Shown in pieces: positions 1 to 9,813 of a stretch of 64,000 bases of DNA; within the stretch, counting starts at the first letter, position 1, and each line of letters begins with the position of its first letter. The stretch spans positions 248,001-312,000 of the forward strand of contig NZ_VEWM01000063.1 of the NCBI RefSeq assembly GCF_020662265.1, written 5' to 3'. A model generated the notes under the pieces. The model did no database searches. It saw only the letters and a list, made by a program, of their open reading frames with translations, and was not told the DNA's origin. The stretch comes from Psychrobacter sp. I-STPA6b. Its GTDB lineage: Bacteria; Pseudomonadota; Gammaproteobacteria; Pseudomonadales; Moraxellaceae. Position numbers and translations under genes: made by a program.

Positions 1-141
1 AAAACCATCTTTAGTCATATGATGACGGCGATGTTTTTCACCTGTTGTTGAATCTACGCTAAGCTCCGCTACAGTCATGTGGTGATGTGAGCGACGCATG
101 TCACGACGTGAACGGCTCTTACGGTTTTGTTGAACTGCCAT
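1..141 (-). CDS. rpmF: 50S ribosomal protein L32 (3' end cut by window edge)
   Basis: Structural protein of the large ribosomal subunit. The 47 codons present read [20 protein letters not shown] and continue to KDGF, the typical L32 N-terminus with its basic run; about 14 codons are missing beyond position 1. The ATG is at 141. It lies 232 bp downstream of yceD on the same strand, the usual yceD-rpmF pairing that precedes plsX/fab genes in proteobacteria. Confidence 0.95.
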   Translation of the reverse strand, partial: MAVQQNRKSRSRRDMRRSHHHMTVAELSVDSTTGEKHRRHHMTKDGF

Positions 142-373
142 GATAAAGCTCCTATGCTTTGATAATGCTTTTATATTGATACTTCACACAAAGCTGTCCT
201 ATTAAGCTATCAGCATCGAGTAGCAAGATAAACTAACTTTGTCATCAGTATAATGATAAGTATTGCTAGCAGGCGCAAAACTTATCAACTAGAATCAATC
301 TAAGTCAAGTAAACTTGCCATTATACGCATATTATTCACATTAATAAAGCCCACTGACCCATTCTTCTATGCT

Positions 374-931
374 TTACCCTTTATTTTTTAACTCATCTTT
401 CAATACTGCCAAAGCAGCAAATGGATTATCCGCTTCTTCCTCCTCAATCTCACCTACTTGCTCCACCACCATATCACAGTCATCATGCTTTGCAGATAAA
501 GGCACATTCAACAACAGCTCATCTTCTATCAAATCAGACAGTGGTAACACTCTCTGATGATGCTTCGTTACCAGCACCTCATCTAACAGCACATAGTCTA
601 CCTCTTCATCTAACAAGCTACTTTGTGTTTCATCATATAACAATGCTAACCTTGTATCATAAGTAACATCAATCATCAATGGCTGTAAACAACGCTGACA
701 ACACACCCAAAGCTCACCAACAAAAGACATTTTCAGCCAGTTAACATTATCTTCTTTAACTAACTCACAAGTTAACTGAATAACCACCTGCTGATGTTCA
801 GCATCAACCAACTCAACTAAACGAGGAAAGATGGCTGGCACAATATCACCTGACCATGAAAACCCAGACTCCTCCCACTTATCCAAAACAATACTTTTAG
901 GCAAAGACTTAGCAACTGCTTGAGACGTCAT
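374..931 (-). CDS. yceD: YceD family (DUF177) protein, 23S rRNA accumulation protein
   Basis: 185 aa protein of the YceD/DUF177 family, whose members accompany rpmF and affect 23S rRNA accumulation in bacteria and plastids. The signature cysteine pair is seen in VCCQRCLQP near residue 77, followed by the acidic stretch DEEVDYVLLDE and the hydrophobic EDELLLNVPL segment typical of the family. The ATG at 931 has an AGGA box about 7 nt upstream. Its C-terminal part is rich in Glu/Asp. Family assignment is firm; the biochemical role is inferred from the family. Confidence 0.9.
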   Translation of the reverse strand: MTSQAVAKSLPKSIVLDKWEESGFSWSGDIVPAIFPRLVELVDAEHQQVVIQLTCELVKEDNVNWLKMSFVGELWVCCQRCLQPLMIDVTYDTRLALLYDETQSSLLDEEVDYVLLDEVLVTKHHQRVLPLSDLIEDELLLNVPLSAKHDDCDMVVEQVGEIEEEEADNPFAALAVLKDELKNKG

Positions 932-1106
932 ATAAAATCCTAATATTTTAAATTAACAGCAAATTCACACTAACAACATACATCGCATCATCTTAATATC
1001 AGCATAGAAAGAAAGATAGAGACATAAAACGAAGCACACAAAAAATTAATAAATCAAGTAATAACAACATTTGCTTTAAATAGATAGCATATTACCCTAA
1101 ATTTAC

Positions 1107-1112
1107 TATAAT
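1107..1112 (+). promoter_or_regulatory. Probable -10 element upstream of epmC
   Basis: A consensus TATAAT lies 34 nt before the epmC ATG. No good -35 is visible at 17 nt (ATAGCA), so the promoter is suggested by the -10 only. Confidence 0.4.
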
Positions 1113-1145
1113 ACTGCTAAAACTTGATAACTCATCCCTTACTCT

Positions 1146-1832
1146 ATGATAACACCTCTAGCTGATATGGACTTTAATACACTTAATATTCCCTACTTAA
1201 TCCCAACACATTCTCAAAAAAGTGCCTATATCGAACAACACTACCCAGCACAAAAATACCAACAACAATGGCAAGCAGAATGGCAAAAGATTCATCACCC
1301 TGATACATACAATATATCCACTATCGAAGCAAAAGAAACATTATGGTTAATCAATGTATTTAACCAATTATTCCACTTTCAAAACGTCTGTTTAATCAAA
1401 GGCAATGATGAACCAGAATATTTTCCTGCAACCTCTACAAAACCAGCACAAATTGTCTTTGCCCATGGCTACTTCTCTAGTGCCTTACATGAAATCAGTC
1501 ATTGGTGTGTTGCAGGAAAAAGACGACGCACTCTAACAGACTTTGGTTATTGGTATGCACCAGATGGACGCAATGAACAACAACAACGACAATTTGAACA
1601 AGTAGAAATCAAACCACAAGCCATAGAATGCTTATTAACCCGAGCTTGCCAACGCAAATTTAACACCTCGAAAGATAACCTTAATGCTGACTTTGACACC
1701 AGCCAAAGTACATTTGACCAAGATGTCTGGCATCAGGTCCATCATTACTTAAAATATCCTGAAGAACTACCAAAAGATGCTATATTACTAATTAATGTGT
1801 TACAACAAATTTGCCAAAGCAACGAAGCCTGA
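1146..1832 (+). CDS. epmC: Elongation factor P hydroxylase (EpmC/YfcM)
   Basis: 228 aa protein matching the EpmC (YfcM) family, which hydroxylates the beta-lysylated lysine of elongation factor P, the last step of the EpmA/EpmB/EpmC pathway. The diagnostic core is ALHEISHWCVAGKRRRTL (about residues 117-134), with the metal-ligand-like HExxH, followed by DFGYWYAPDGR and the FEQVEIKPQAIEC helix. The length is somewhat above the E. coli protein because of the N-terminal extension. It is followed 35 bp later by a YciO-type gene, suggesting co-transcription. epmA and epmB are not in this window. Confidence 0.88.
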   Translation: MITPLADMDFNTLNIPYLIPTHSQKSAYIEQHYPAQKYQQQWQAEWQKIHHPDTYNISTIEAKETLWLINVFNQLFHFQNVCLIKGNDEPEYFPATSTKPAQIVFAHGYFSSALHEISHWCVAGKRRRTLTDFGYWYAPDGRNEQQQRQFEQVEIKPQAIECLLTRACQRKFNTSKDNLNADFDTSQSTFDQDVWHQVHHYLKYPEELPKDAILLINVLQQICQSNEA

Positions 1833-1867
1833 TTTTTCTATATTTTTTCTACTTGGAGTCTAGCCAC

Positions 1868-2491
1868 ATGCATATTCTTTACACCCATCCAGATAATCCA
1901 CAGCCACGACTTATCAAACAAGCTGTCGAAGCACTAGAGCAAGACAAACTTATTATTTACCCCACAGATACTAGCTACGCTTTTGGTTGCAAAATCGGTG
2001 CAAAAAATGCACTCAATAAACTCAAACAAATCCGCGAATTGGATGATAACCATCAATTTACTCTACTATGCCGTGACCTTAGTGAAATAGCCACATATGC
2101 TAGTGTCGACAATCAACAGTTTAAACTGCTTAAATCTCTAACACCAGCACCTATTACCTTTATTCTAAATGCAACCAAAGACGTACCCAAAAAGCTGGCC
2201 CATCCTAAAAAAAGAAGCATTGGTATCCGTATACCTAGCAATCCTATTGCTCAACATATACTAGAAAATATCAGCACTCCTATCCTTACCAGCTCATTAA
2301 TATTACCTAACACCAATAACCAACAAGTACTTGATGACCCCTATGACATTGAAGAAAAACTTGGCAACTTAATTGATATTTTTGTCAATGTAGGTATTCA
2401 AACTACCAAGCTATCTACTGTCATTGATATGACTACAGATACAGCAACTGTCATCCGACAAGGTGCTGCAGATGTCAGTCAATTCTTATAA
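1868..2491 (+). CDS. YciO/YrdC/Sua5-family protein (L-threonylcarbamoyladenylate synthase type)
   Basis: 207 aa single-domain member of the Sua5/YciO/YrdC family. These proteins bind ATP/threonine and are related to the enzyme making threonylcarbamoyl-AMP for the t6A tRNA modification. The substrate-site motif is IIYPTDTSYAFGCKIGAKNAL (KxR/SxN-type pocket: KQIRELD and SIGIRIPSNP). The YPTDTSYA version and size match YciO rather than TsaC (YPTETVYG-type). The start is ATG 1868, with TGGAG about 10 nt upstream; an in-frame upstream ATG at 1811 would overlap epmC and is unlikely. The exact in vivo role of YciO members is not settled. Confidence 0.85.
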   Translation: MHILYTHPDNPQPRLIKQAVEALEQDKLIIYPTDTSYAFGCKIGAKNALNKLKQIRELDDNHQFTLLCRDLSEIATYASVDNQQFKLLKSLTPAPITFILNATKDVPKKLAHPKKRSIGIRIPSNPIAQHILENISTPILTSSLILPNTNNQQVLDDPYDIEEKLGNLIDIFVNVGIQTTKLSTVIDMTTDTATVIRQGAADVSQFL

Positions 2492-2529
2492 ACGCATACT
2501 TATACGCTACTGTCTTAACCTAACTCTCA

Positions 2530-2562
2530 ATAAAAAACCCCAGCCAAATTGGTTGGGGTTCT
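2530..2562. terminator. Shared intrinsic terminator between the yciO-like gene and rplQ
   Basis: 10-bp stem (arms 2536-2545 and 2551-2560, one G-U pair) with a 5-nt AAATT loop. Read on the minus strand it is followed by a run of T (complement of 2531-2537), so it should end the ribosomal superoperon transcript. On the plus strand it follows the yciO-like stop by 45 bp with a weaker CTTT tract. Confidence 0.85.
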
Positions 2563-2639
2563 TTAGAACTATAGTATTTAGTCCAGAGCCATATAATTAA
2601 CATCATATTGTTAATTATAAGCATCTAATCTAAATTACA

Positions 2640-2999
2640 CTAGTCACGGTCAACAAGCTCTACATAGGCCATCGGTGCATTATCGCCATCACGATGTCCA
2701 CACTTGATAATACGTAAGTATCCACCTGGACGCTCTTGGTAACGAGGACCTAGAGTACCAAATAATTTTCCTACCATATCTTTATTACGCATACGGCTAA
2801 ATGCCAAACGGCGATTTGCCACAGTGTCTTCTTTTGCCAATGTAATCAATGGCTCGGCAACACGGCGTAGTTCTTTTGCTTTAGGTAATGTTGTTTTAAT
2901 CAGTTCATGTTCAAACAAAGAGTTTGTCATGTTCTGGAACATTGCCTTACGATGGCTACTGGTACGACCCAGCTTTACTCCACTCTTACGATGTCGCAT
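2640..2999 (-). CDS. rplQ: 50S ribosomal protein L17
   Basis: Last gene of the S10-spc-alpha superoperon. [20 protein letters not shown] is the conserved L17 start, and [26 protein letters not shown] the conserved end. 119 aa, normal length without C-terminal extension. The ATG at 2999 has AAGGA 8-9 nt upstream; an in-frame TTG two codons earlier is disregarded. It lies 19 bp after rpoA, as in most gammaproteobacteria, and is followed by the hairpin terminator at about 2545. Confidence 0.97.
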   Translation of the reverse strand: MRHRKSGVKLGRTSSHRKAMFQNMTNSLFEHELIKTTLPKAKELRRVAEPLITLAKEDTVANRRLAFSRMRNKDMVGKLFGTLGPRYQERPGGYLRIIKCGHRDGDNAPMAYVELVDRD

Positions 3000-3018
3000 G
3001 GTCAAATATCCTTAAAAT

Positions 3019-4026
3019 TTAACGGCTACGATAAGAGAAACGATCATCAACACGCAAGTCTGCTGGTGGCCAGTTTTCTAGGCGCATATCCAACTCTAAA
3101 TCTTTTGACGCTAGTACGTCTTTGATTTCGGTTAATGACTTCTTACCAAGATTTGGGGTTTTAAGCAATTCTGTCTCAGAACGCTGTACCAAATCGCCGA
3201 TATAGTAAATGTTTTCAGCTTTCAAACAGTTAGCTGAGCGAACCGTTAGCTCAAGGTCATCAACTGGGCGTAGTAGCACAGGATCAACCTCTTCTTTTTC
3301 TTTCACCGGTTCAGGTGCTTCTTCTGCTTCTAAATCTACAAAAATAGAGATTTGTTGCTGTAGAATTGTGGCTGCTTTACGAATAGCTTCTTCTGGATCA
3401 ATCGTACCATTTGTTTCAAGCTCAATGATAAGACGATCTAGATCAGTGCGTTGCTCAACACGAGCATTTTCGACTTGATATGCTACTCTAGATACAGGGC
3501 TAAAGCTTGCATCTAATTTTAAACGACCAATAGCTTTGGTATCGCCATCTTCACGACGCTGGTTCGCTGGCTCATAGCCACGCCCCATTACCACACGAAG
3601 ACGCATTTTTAGATGACCACGATCACCCAATGTACCCAAAACTAAATCAGGATTAATAATTTCAACATTATGTGGCAGATTAATATCTGCAGCAGTAATG
3701 ACTCCTGGGCCTTGCTTATCTAAAGTCAAAAATACTTCATTTTGATCATGCAATGTAATTGCCAGACCTTTTAGATTTAACAATAAATCTAAAACATCTT
3801 CTTGCAACCCTTCAAGAGTAGAATATTCATGGTCTACTCCTTCAATCTCAGCTTCAATAACAGCTGCACCAGGTAAAGAAGATAAAAGAATACGGCGAAG
3901 GGCATTACCTAATGTATGCCCAAAGCCGCGCTCTAACGGCTCGAGCGTGACCTTAGCATTGGTTTCGTTAACCGTGTCCACGTTAATGGCATTCGGCGTT
4001 AGAAACTCTGTTGCATTCAGCATCAT
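3019..4026 (-). CDS. rpoA: DNA-directed RNA polymerase subunit alpha
   Basis: 335 aa RNA polymerase alpha subunit. The N-terminal assembly domain contains [20 protein letters not shown] (residues about 28-47), and the DNA/activator-binding C-terminal domain contains [10 protein letters not shown] and [16 protein letters not shown] (about residues 264-308). Two ATGs are adjacent (4026 and 4023); GAGGTGA sits 5-6 nt before the first. Position between rpsD and rplQ is the standard alpha-operon arrangement, coupling polymerase alpha synthesis to ribosomal protein control. Confidence 0.97.
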   Translation of the reverse strand: MMLNATEFLTPNAINVDTVNETNAKVTLEPLERGFGHTLGNALRRILLSSLPGAAVIEAEIEGVDHEYSTLEGLQEDVLDLLLNLKGLAITLHDQNEVFLTLDKQGPGVITAADINLPHNVEIINPDLVLGTLGDRGHLKMRLRVVMGRGYEPANQRREDGDTKAIGRLKLDASFSPVSRVAYQVENARVEQRTDLDRLIIELETNGTIDPEEAIRKAATILQQQISIFVDLEAEEAPEPVKEKEEVDPVLLRPVDDLELTVRSANCLKAENIYYIGDLVQRSETELLKTPNLGKKSLTEIKDVLASKDLELDMRLENWPPADLRVDDRFSYRSR

Positions 4027-4067
4027 GATGTCACCTCGATTTATTAAACTAATTATATTAACGTCGT

Positions 4068-4709
4068 TTACTTAGAATACAACTCGACGATTAAGCTCTC
4101 ATTAATCTCAGCTGGTAGATCAATGCGATCAGGTGCTTGTTTAAAAGTACCTTCCAGTTTTTTGTGATCAACTTCTAACCACTCTGGAATACCACGTTGA
4201 CTAGCAAGCTCAATCGCATTTTTAATACGAAGTTGCTCACGAGCTTTTTCATGGACTGCAATGATATCACCATCTTGTAGCTGAATTGATGGAATGTTTA
4301 CACGAACAAACTCATCACGACCAGCTTTCTTTACCATAATAGCACGATGGCTAACCAACTGACGAGCTTCTGCACGAGTTGAGCCAAAGCCCATACGATA
4401 AACAACATTATCTAGGCGACGTTCTAACATTTCTAGTAAATTTTCACCAGTTGCACCACGTTTACGTGCTGCTTCTTTATAGTAATTCGCAAACTGACGT
4501 TCTAAAACACCATACATACGTTTTACTTTTTGTTTTTCACGTAATTGGCTAGCATATTCAGAAGTTTTGCTGCGACTATTACCGTGTTGACCTGGCGCAC
4601 GACCTGCTTTTTGTGTCTTAACGTCAAAAGGTTTTACACCAGACTTTAAATGTAAATCGGTACCTTCACGACGTGACAACTTTAATTTTGGACCAATATA
4701 ACGGGCCAT
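4068..4709 (-). CDS. rpsD: 30S ribosomal protein S4
   Basis: Primary 16S rRNA-binding assembly protein and, in E. coli, the translational repressor of the alpha operon. 213 aa, slightly longer than E. coli S4 (206). It begins [19 protein letters not shown], without the zinc-binding cysteines of some S4 paralogues. The S4 RNA-binding domain is at [14 protein letters not shown]...LVSHRAIMV (about residues 100-135). GGAGA is about 6 nt before ATG 4709. Confidence 0.97.
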   Translation of the reverse strand: MARYIGPKLKLSRREGTDLHLKSGVKPFDVKTQKAGRAPGQHGNSRSKTSEYASQLREKQKVKRMYGVLERQFANYYKEAARKRGATGENLLEMLERRLDNVVYRMGFGSTRAEARQLVSHRAIMVKKAGRDEFVRVNIPSIQLQDGDIIAVHEKAREQLRIKNAIELASQRGIPEWLEVDHKKLEGTFKQAPDRIDLPAEINESLIVELYSK

Positions 4710-4752
4710 TGTTGTGTCTCCTTCGCTTGTATATTAAGCTTCGTCTTTAATT

Positions 4753-5142
4753 TTAGACGCGGCGCTTCTTCGGCGCGCGGCAACCATTGTGTGGAATCGG
4801 GGTTACATCAGAAATGCTGTTAATTTTATAACCCAATGCACCTAAGGCTCTTACCGCAGACTCACGACCCGGTCCTGGTCCTTTGACCAAAACATCGACA
4901 TTCTTCACACCATATTCTTGAGCAGCTTTACCAGCTACTTCAGCTGCAACCTGAGCTGCAAATGGTGTCGATTTACGTGAACCACGGAAGCCTTGTCCAC
5001 CAGCGGTGGCCCAAGCCAATGCATTACCTTGGCGATCGGTAATCGTTACAATGGTGTTATTAAAAGACGCATGAATATGGGCTACGCCCTCTGATACCGA
5101 ACGACGTGCCGCTTTTTTACGACCACGGGTGTCTTTTGCCAT
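4753..5142 (-). CDS. rpsK: 30S ribosomal protein S11
   Basis: 129 aa small-subunit platform protein that contacts the Shine-Dalgarno helix region. [20 protein letters not shown] and the C-terminal [14 protein letters not shown] are conserved; the Asn-Gly there is the isoaspartate site known in E. coli S11. It lies 20 bp after rpsM and 43 bp before rpsD, the normal order. Confidence 0.97.
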   Translation of the reverse strand: MAKDTRGRKKAARRSVSEGVAHIHASFNNTIVTITDRQGNALAWATAGGQGFRGSRKSTPFAAQVAAEVAGKAAQEYGVKNVDVLVKGPGPGRESAVRALGALGYKINSISDVTPIPHNGCRAPKKRRV

Positions 5143-5162
5143 CTTTTAGCTTCCTAAGTTAG

Positions 5163-5519
5163 TTATTTTTTCAATGCGCGACGAGGACCCTTACGAGTAC
5201 GCGCATTCGTTTTAGTACGCTGTCCATTGACTGGTAAATTACGACGATGGCGGATGCCACGGTAACAACCCAAGTCAACCAAACGCTTAATATTCATTGA
5301 AACTTCACGACGAAGGTCACCTTCTGTCATATAGTTTCCGACTTCAGCACGGATAGCATCTAACTGTGAATCATCCAATTGACTAATTTTAGTCGTAGGC
5401 TCAACATTCACTGCTTGCAAAATTTGCTTTGCAGTGGTGCGACCAATACCAAAAATATAAGTCAATGAAATCACAGCGTGCTTGTTATCCGGAATATTTA
5501 CACCGGCAATACGAGCCAT
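5163..5519 (-). CDS. rpsM: 30S ribosomal protein S13
   Basis: 118 aa head protein contacting the P-site tRNA and the 50S bridge. It starts [22 protein letters not shown], has helix-two-turn-helix-like segment [13 protein letters not shown] and the C-terminal tRNA-contacting tail [17 protein letters not shown]...GPRRALKK. First gene of the alpha group here; its leader (5520-5709) is where S4 control acts in E. coli. GGAGAG is about 6 nt before the ATG. Confidence 0.97.
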   Translation of the reverse strand: MARIAGVNIPDNKHAVISLTYIFGIGRTTAKQILQAVNVEPTTKISQLDDSQLDAIRAEVGNYMTEGDLRREVSMNIKRLVDLGCYRGIRHRRNLPVNGQRTKTNARTRKGPRRALKK

Positions 5520-5709
5520 TGATTTCTCTCCAATTACGAAAAATTAGTATTTCCTACAGTAAGTAGACGTCCTAATTGTTCAGATTGATTGCTGTCTATA
5601 ATAAGAATCTTCATTTAAGAAATAATTCATCTCACTACAAACGACGGCAAGTAGCGGATAATATATTATCCGCTACTAAATTTCAAGGATTAATTAATAT
5701 AGTTCAAAA
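5520..5709 (-). promoter_or_regulatory. rpmJ-rpsM intercistronic leader (candidate S4-controlled alpha leader)
   Basis: 190 bp without coding capacity between rpmJ and rpsM, much wider than neighbouring gaps (5-60 bp). In E. coli this interval holds the alpha operon leader, where S4 binds. Here it contains the perfect 26-bp palindrome at 5651-5676 and an AT-rich TTATTATAG-like -10 candidate (minus strand, near 5596-5604). The S4 link is by position only. Confidence 0.4.
5651..5676. repeat. Perfect 26-bp palindrome between rpmJ and rpsM
   Basis: 13-bp arms with no spacer: GTAGCGGATAATA meets its exact reverse complement. No T-run follows on either strand, so it is not a classical terminator. 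It could be an RNA processing or attenuation hairpin separating the spc and alpha parts of the superoperon. Confidence 0.8.
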
Positions 5710-5826
5710 TTAACCTTGGCGTTGCTTATGACGTGGTTCAGACTTACAAATAACATGAACCTTGCCTTTACGGCGTATAACTTTACAACTACCGCAAATC
5801 TTTTTTACAGATGCTTGAACTTTCAT
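5710..5826 (-). CDS. rpmJ: 50S ribosomal protein L36
   Basis: 38 aa: starts [20 protein letters not shown] and ends EPRHKQRQG. Cys11, Cys14, Cys27 and His33 form the zinc-binding set, so this is the zinc-ribbon (C+) form of L36. The ATG at 5826 has GGAG 6 nt upstream. It sits between secY and rpsM, the standard place at the end of the spc group. No zinc-free L36 paralogue is visible in the window. Confidence 0.96.
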   Translation of the reverse strand: MKVQASVKKICGSCKVIRRKGKVHVICKSEPRHKQRQG

Positions 5827-5863
5827 TTTAAACTCCTATATGCAAGCCTATTATACTTACATG

Positions 5864-7207
5864 TTAACGCGGATAAGAAGGGGATTGAATAAGTGTTTGA
5901 TCATGATACTGATGTGTCATCAAGTGTGCTTGTAGTTGAGAGATGAAGTCCATCACAACAACAACCATAATCAACAATGAAGTTCCTCCAAGATGGAAGG
6001 GAATTCCAAATGATGATTGCAACAACATTGGCATCAAACAAATCACAGTCATATAAATAGCACCAATGAATGTCAATCTATTTAATACATGATCTAAATA
6101 ACGCTGTGTTTGTAATCCTGGACGAATTCCTGGTATATAAGCCCCACTACGTTTCAAGTTTTCTGCTACTTCTCTAGGACTAAAAACCAGTGCTGTATAG
6201 AAGTAACAAAAGAATATAATCATCGCACCAAATAACACTAAGTACAATGGCTGTCCAGGTGCTAAAACCAATGACATATTTTGCAAGAATCTTTGAAATA
6301 GGCTAGGATCAGCAGAGTCACCAACCCACTGGCCTAAACTTGCAGGAAATAGCAACAATGAACTAGCAAAAATTGCTGGAATCACACCCGCCATATTAAT
6401 TTTTAATGGTAGATGTGATTGTTGCTGAGCATACACCTTACGTCCTTGCTGTTGCTTTTGTGCATAATTAACAGGAATACGGCGTTGAGCCCTTTCAATA
6501 TATACAATGCCCGCTGTTACAGCAATACCAAGGATAGAAAAAATTAATAAAACAATTAAGTTCATCTGTCCTTGATTGACTTGTTCAATTGATTGACTAA
6601 TCATTCCCGGAACACCAGCAACAATACTGGCAAAAATTAGCATTGATATACCATTACCAATACCACGCTCAGTAATTTGCTCACCTAGCCACATTAAGAA
6701 CATAGCACCAGCAACTAAAGACGTCACTGCTGGTATATAAAATGTGAGTCCAGTCGATAAAGTGAGGTTTTGACTAATCAACCCTGCACACATAAATATT
6801 GACTGCACTAATGCTAAAAATAATGTTCCTTGGCGGGTATATTTATTTAATTTACGCCGTCCAGCTTCACCTTCTTTTTTTAAAGCTTCTAACGAAGGCA
6901 TAACAGCAGACATCATCTGCACAATAATAGATGCAGAAATATATGGCATAATACCCAAAGCCATAATTGACATACGCTCCAAAGCACCACCTGAGAACAT
7001 ATTAAACATACTCAAGATAGTATTTTGATTTCGAGAAAATAAATCAGCAAGACTAACAGGGTTAATACCTGGAACAGGGATATGTGAACCTAAGCGATAA
7101 ACAACCAATGCCCCAATTAAAAAAAGTAAACGATTCCACAGTTCATCATATTTGCGAATAAACGCAATAGGATTCATTGGAATTGCAGACATTGATTGCT
7201 TAGCCAT
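5864..7207 (-). CDS. secY: Protein translocase subunit SecY
   Basis: 447 aa, ten-transmembrane core of the SecYEG inner-membrane channel that exports unfolded proteins with SecA and accepts ribosomes during co-translational insertion. Conserved features: [19 protein letters not shown] start, [15 protein letters not shown] (first helix and plug entry), [18 protein letters not shown], and the C-terminal cytosolic loop with [13 protein letters not shown] containing the SecA/ribosome-contacting arginine. Located between rplO (5 bp apart) and rpmJ, as usual in the spc operon. Confidence 0.97.
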   Translation of the reverse strand: MAKQSMSAIPMNPIAFIRKYDELWNRLLFLIGALVVYRLGSHIPVPGINPVSLADLFSRNQNTILSMFNMFSGGALERMSIMALGIMPYISASIIVQMMSAVMPSLEALKKEGEAGRRKLNKYTRQGTLFLALVQSIFMCAGLISQNLTLSTGLTFYIPAVTSLVAGAMFLMWLGEQITERGIGNGISMLIFASIVAGVPGMISQSIEQVNQGQMNLIVLLIFSILGIAVTAGIVYIERAQRRIPVNYAQKQQQGRKVYAQQQSHLPLKINMAGVIPAIFASSLLLFPASLGQWVGDSADPSLFQRFLQNMSLVLAPGQPLYLVLFGAMIIFFCYFYTALVFSPREVAENLKRSGAYIPGIRPGLQTQRYLDHVLNRLTFIGAIYMTVICLMPMLLQSSFGIPFHLGGTSLLIMVVVVMDFISQLQAHLMTHQYHDQTLIQSPSYPR

Positions 7208-7212
7208 TTAGA

Positions 7213-7662
7213 TTACTCCTCGGTGTCCTCAACTTGACCACCAGCAGCTTCTACAGCTTGCTTAGCACCTTTTGTCAGTTTTACACCTTTAAAAGTATAA
7301 GCTTTATCAATCTCACCTGACAAAATGATACGTGCACGTTTCATGTCACCACGAATAATGTTAGCTGCTTTTAAAGTTTCAACACTAACAACATCACCTT
7401 CAATTTTCTTCAGCTCAGACAAACGTACTTCAGCAGTTGTCATAGCCAGTTTACTAGTGAAGCCGTATTTAGGTAGACGACGATATAATGGCATTTGTCC
7501 ACCTTCAAAGCCAGCACGGATACTAGATCCAGTACGTGACTTTTGACCTTTTACACCACGACCACCAGTTTTTCCTAAACCAGAGCCAATACCACGTCCA
7601 CGACGCTGTGCAGTTTTTTTAGCACCAGCAGCAGGGGCTAATTCATTTAATTTAAGTCCCAT
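7213..7662 (-). CDS. rplO: 50S ribosomal protein L15
   Basis: 149 aa late-assembly protein of the 50S subunit. It has the Gly/Arg/Lys-rich N-terminal extension ([20 protein letters not shown]) and [17 protein letters not shown], both hallmarks. The ATG overlaps the rpmD stop in a TAATG arrangement, implying translational coupling. Confidence 0.97.
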   Translation of the reverse strand: MGLKLNELAPAAGAKKTAQRRGRGIGSGLGKTGGRGVKGQKSRTGSSIRAGFEGGQMPLYRRLPKYGFTSKLAMTTAEVRLSELKKIEGDVVSVETLKAANIIRGDMKRARIILSGEIDKAYTFKGVKLTKGAKQAVEAAGGQVEDTEE

Positions 7663-7841
7663 TACGCTTCCTCCACTTTTACCATGTAGTTGATGCGATT
7701 CACCATACCACGGGTAGAAGGAGTATCTTCAACTTCTACAGTATGACCAATACGGCGTAAACCCAAACCTTTCAAGCATGCTTTATGACTTTTTAGGCGA
7801 TGGGCACCTGATTTTACTTGAGTAACTTTCATTTTTTTCAT
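7662..7841 (-). CDS. rpmD: 50S ribosomal protein L30
   Basis: 59 aa: starts [20 protein letters not shown], with [28 protein letters not shown] core (the L30 signature LGLRR..TVE...T..RGM) and ends MVKVEEA. Two starts are possible, ATG 7841 and ATG 7832; GGTGAG 5-6 nt before 7841 favours the longer one. Its stop overlaps the rplO start (TAATG). Confidence 0.95.
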   Translation of the reverse strand: MKKMKVTQVKSGAHRLKSHKACLKGLGLRRIGHTVEVEDTPSTRGMVNRINYMVKVEEA

Positions 7842-7859
7842 CGTAACTCACCTACTCCA

Positions 7860-8357
7860 TTAGCCCAAAATTTCGTCAACAGATTTACCACGTTTTGCAG
7901 CAGTTTTCTCTGGAGATGACATATCACGCAAGCCATTAAATGTTGCTTGTACAACATTCGCTGCATTGGTTGAGCCGTAGCATTTTGCCAATACGTCTTG
8001 AACACCTGCGACTTCTAAAACAGCACGCATCGCACCACCAGCAATAACACCAGTACCTTCTGATGCAGGCTGCATATATACTTTACTAGCACCATGTCGT
8101 GCATTAATTGGATGCTGCAATGTTGCACCATCAAGATCAACTGTAATCATATTGCGTTTAGCAGCTTCTAATGCTTTTTGAATAGCCGCAGGTACTTCAC
8201 GAGCTTTACCACGACCAAATCCAACGCGACCGTTACCGTCACCAACTACTGTCAAAGCAGTAAAAGAGAATATACGTCCACCTTTAACAACTTTTGATAC
8301 ACGATCAACAGATACTAACTTTTCAACTAAACCGTCTGTTTGTTCAACTTTAGCCAT
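7860..8357 (-). CDS. rpsE: 30S ribosomal protein S5
   Basis: 165 aa protein of the 30S body near the mRNA entrance, involved in decoding fidelity. The double-stranded-RNA-binding-like N-terminal domain is [21 protein letters not shown]...[14 protein letters not shown], and the second domain has the conserved [19 protein letters not shown]. Lies 2 bp after rplR and 18 bp before rpmD. Confidence 0.97.
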   Translation of the reverse strand: MAKVEQTDGLVEKLVSVDRVSKVVKGGRIFSFTALTVVGDGNGRVGFGRGKAREVPAAIQKALEAAKRNMITVDLDGATLQHPINARHGASKVYMQPASEGTGVIAGGAMRAVLEVAGVQDVLAKCYGSTNAANVVQATFNGLRDMSSPEKTAAKRGKSVDEILG

Positions 8358-8359
8358 GA

Positions 8360-8710
8360 TTAAAACTCCAATCCATTTTCACGTGCAGCATCTGCTAATG
8401 CTTTGATACGACCATGATATTTAAAACCACTACGATCAAATGCTACTTTTGTAATACCAGCAGTCTGAGCACGCTCAGCGATTAATTTACCAACAGCCTT
8501 AGCAGCTTCAACATTACCAGTTGTACCTGAACGAAGTGTTTCATCTAAGGTAGAGGCCTGCGTAATTACTTCACCACCTGTTGGAGAAATAATCTGTGCA
8601 TAGATATGACGTGGTGTACGATTTACAGTTAAGCGATGTACACCTAAGTGCCGAATATGAGCACGTGTTTTCTTTGCTCGACGTAAACGAGCAGCTTTTT
8701 TATCAAACAT
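8360..8710 (-). CDS. rplR: 50S ribosomal protein L18
   Basis: 116 aa 5S rRNA-binding protein. Arg/Lys-rich N-terminus [19 protein letters not shown] and the C-terminal [29 protein letters not shown] signature (here [10 protein letters not shown]) are typical. Works with L5 to bring 5S rRNA to the central protuberance; rplE lies upstream in the same operon. Confidence 0.97.
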   Translation of the reverse strand: MFDKKAARLRRAKKTRAHIRHLGVHRLTVNRTPRHIYAQIISPTGGEVITQASTLDETLRSGTTGNVEAAKAVGKLIAERAQTAGITKVAFDRSGFKYHGRIKALADAARENGLEF

Positions 8711-8721
8711 CTTAATTCACC

Positions 8722-9255
8722 TTATTTTTTCTTAGCTTCTTTACGAACCACATGCTCATCGCTATACATAATACCTTTACCTTTATATGGCTCTGGTGGA
8801 CGATAGCTACGAATATTAGCCGCTGCTTGACCTAGTTTTTGCTTATCATTTGATTTCAAAACTATTTCAGTTTGGCTTGGCGTTTCTGCTGAAACACCCT
8901 CAGGCAATGTGTATTCGATAGGATGAGAATAACCAACGTTTAATGTTACTTTGTTACCTGCTGCTTGCGCACGATAACCAACACCTTTCAATAGAAGGCG
9001 TCTTTCAAAACCGTTAGTCACACCTTCTACCATATTGTTCAATAAAGAACGAACGGTTCCAGTATGCATCCAAGCTTCTTTTGATTCAGTTTTTGGTGAT
9101 AAGATGATTTGTCCATCTTCTTGATTTAGCTCGACCAAATCATGCAGGCGTAAAGACATTGTACCATTTTTGCCTTTAACTTCGACCTGCCGATCGTTCA
9201 AAGTAACACTTGCACCATCTGGCAAGGCTACAGGGGCTTTAGCCACACGAGACAT
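8722..9255 (-). CDS. rplF: 50S ribosomal protein L6
   Basis: 177 aa, two homologous L6 domains. Starts [20 protein letters not shown]-terminal signature [26 protein letters not shown] lies near the factor-binding centre. AAGGA about 7 nt before the ATG. Preceded by an unusually long intercistronic gap after rpsH (see 9256-9402). Confidence 0.97.
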   Translation of the reverse strand: MSRVAKAPVALPDGASVTLNDRQVEVKGKNGTMSLRLHDLVELNQEDGQIILSPKTESKEAWMHTGTVRSLLNNMVEGVTNGFERRLLLKGVGYRAQAAGNKVTLNVGYSHPIEYTLPEGVSAETPSQTEIVLKSNDKQKLGQAAANIRSYRPPEPYKGKGIMYSDEHVVRKEAKKK

Positions 9256-9402
9256 AGGAATATTCCTTAAAAATTTACGGTTGTTTTACGAAAACTAACA
9301 GGCCTAGGCCTGTTAGTTAATCATATTAAGTTAGCTATTTTATAGGTAATATGAATTTTTTACCAGTGAAATACTTAACTTAATAATATATATAATTTAA
9401 AT
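9256..9402 (-). promoter_or_regulatory. Structured rpsH-rplF intercistronic region
   Basis: 147 bp gap inside the spc group, where neighbours are spaced 2-20 bp. On the minus strand it holds an AT-rich inverted repeat (arms 9376-9384 and 9325-9333), an inner GGTAA/TTACC pair, then the 26-bp palindrome at 9293-9318 followed by TTTT. No ORF fits. The structure suggests partial termination, processing or a regulatory protein site. Confidence 0.55.
9293..9318. repeat. Perfect 26-bp palindrome between rpsH and rplF
   Basis: 13-bp arms without spacer centred on GGCCTAGGCC. On the minus strand the hairpin is followed by TTTTCG, so it resembles a weak intrinsic terminator or attenuator inside the operon. 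Its sequence differs from the palindrome at 5651-5676 although the length is identical. Confidence 0.8.
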
Positions 9403-9801
9403 TTAGGCAACAAAGGCAATGACTTCACCACCAATGCCAGCAGCACGTGCAGCACGATCACTCATAATGCCTTGACTGGTTGAAACAATAGCAACACCTA
9501 AACCTTGACGTACACTAGGTAAATCATCTTTACCACGATACTGACGAAGTCCTGGACGTGAATAACGCTTTAGTGTTTCAATAACTGGCTTACCTTCAAA
9601 GTATTTTAATTCAATGGTTAAGTTAGCTTTACCATTGCCTTCTTCAGTTACTTCAGCTGATCCAATGTAACCTTCTTCTACTAATAAATCTGCGATAGAC
9701 TTACGTAGTTTAGAGCTTGGCATTTCAACAGAAACTTTTTTTGCCATCTGTGCGTTACGGATACGGGTTAGCATATCGGCAACTGTATCTTGCATACTCA
9801 T
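9403..9801 (-). CDS. rpsH: 30S ribosomal protein S8
   Basis: 132 aa primary 16S rRNA-binding protein, known in E. coli to repress spc operon translation. [19 protein letters not shown] start; C-terminal [26 protein letters not shown] is the conserved RNA-binding end. Located 12 bp after rpsN. Confidence 0.97.
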   Translation of the reverse strand: MSMQDTVADMLTRIRNAQMAKKVSVEMPSSKLRKSIADLLVEEGYIGSAEVTEEGNGKANLTIELKYFEGKPVIETLKRYSRPGLRQYRGKDDLPSVRQGLGVAIVSTSQGIMSDRAARAAGIGGEVIAFVA

Positions 9802-9813
9802 ATTATTACTCCC

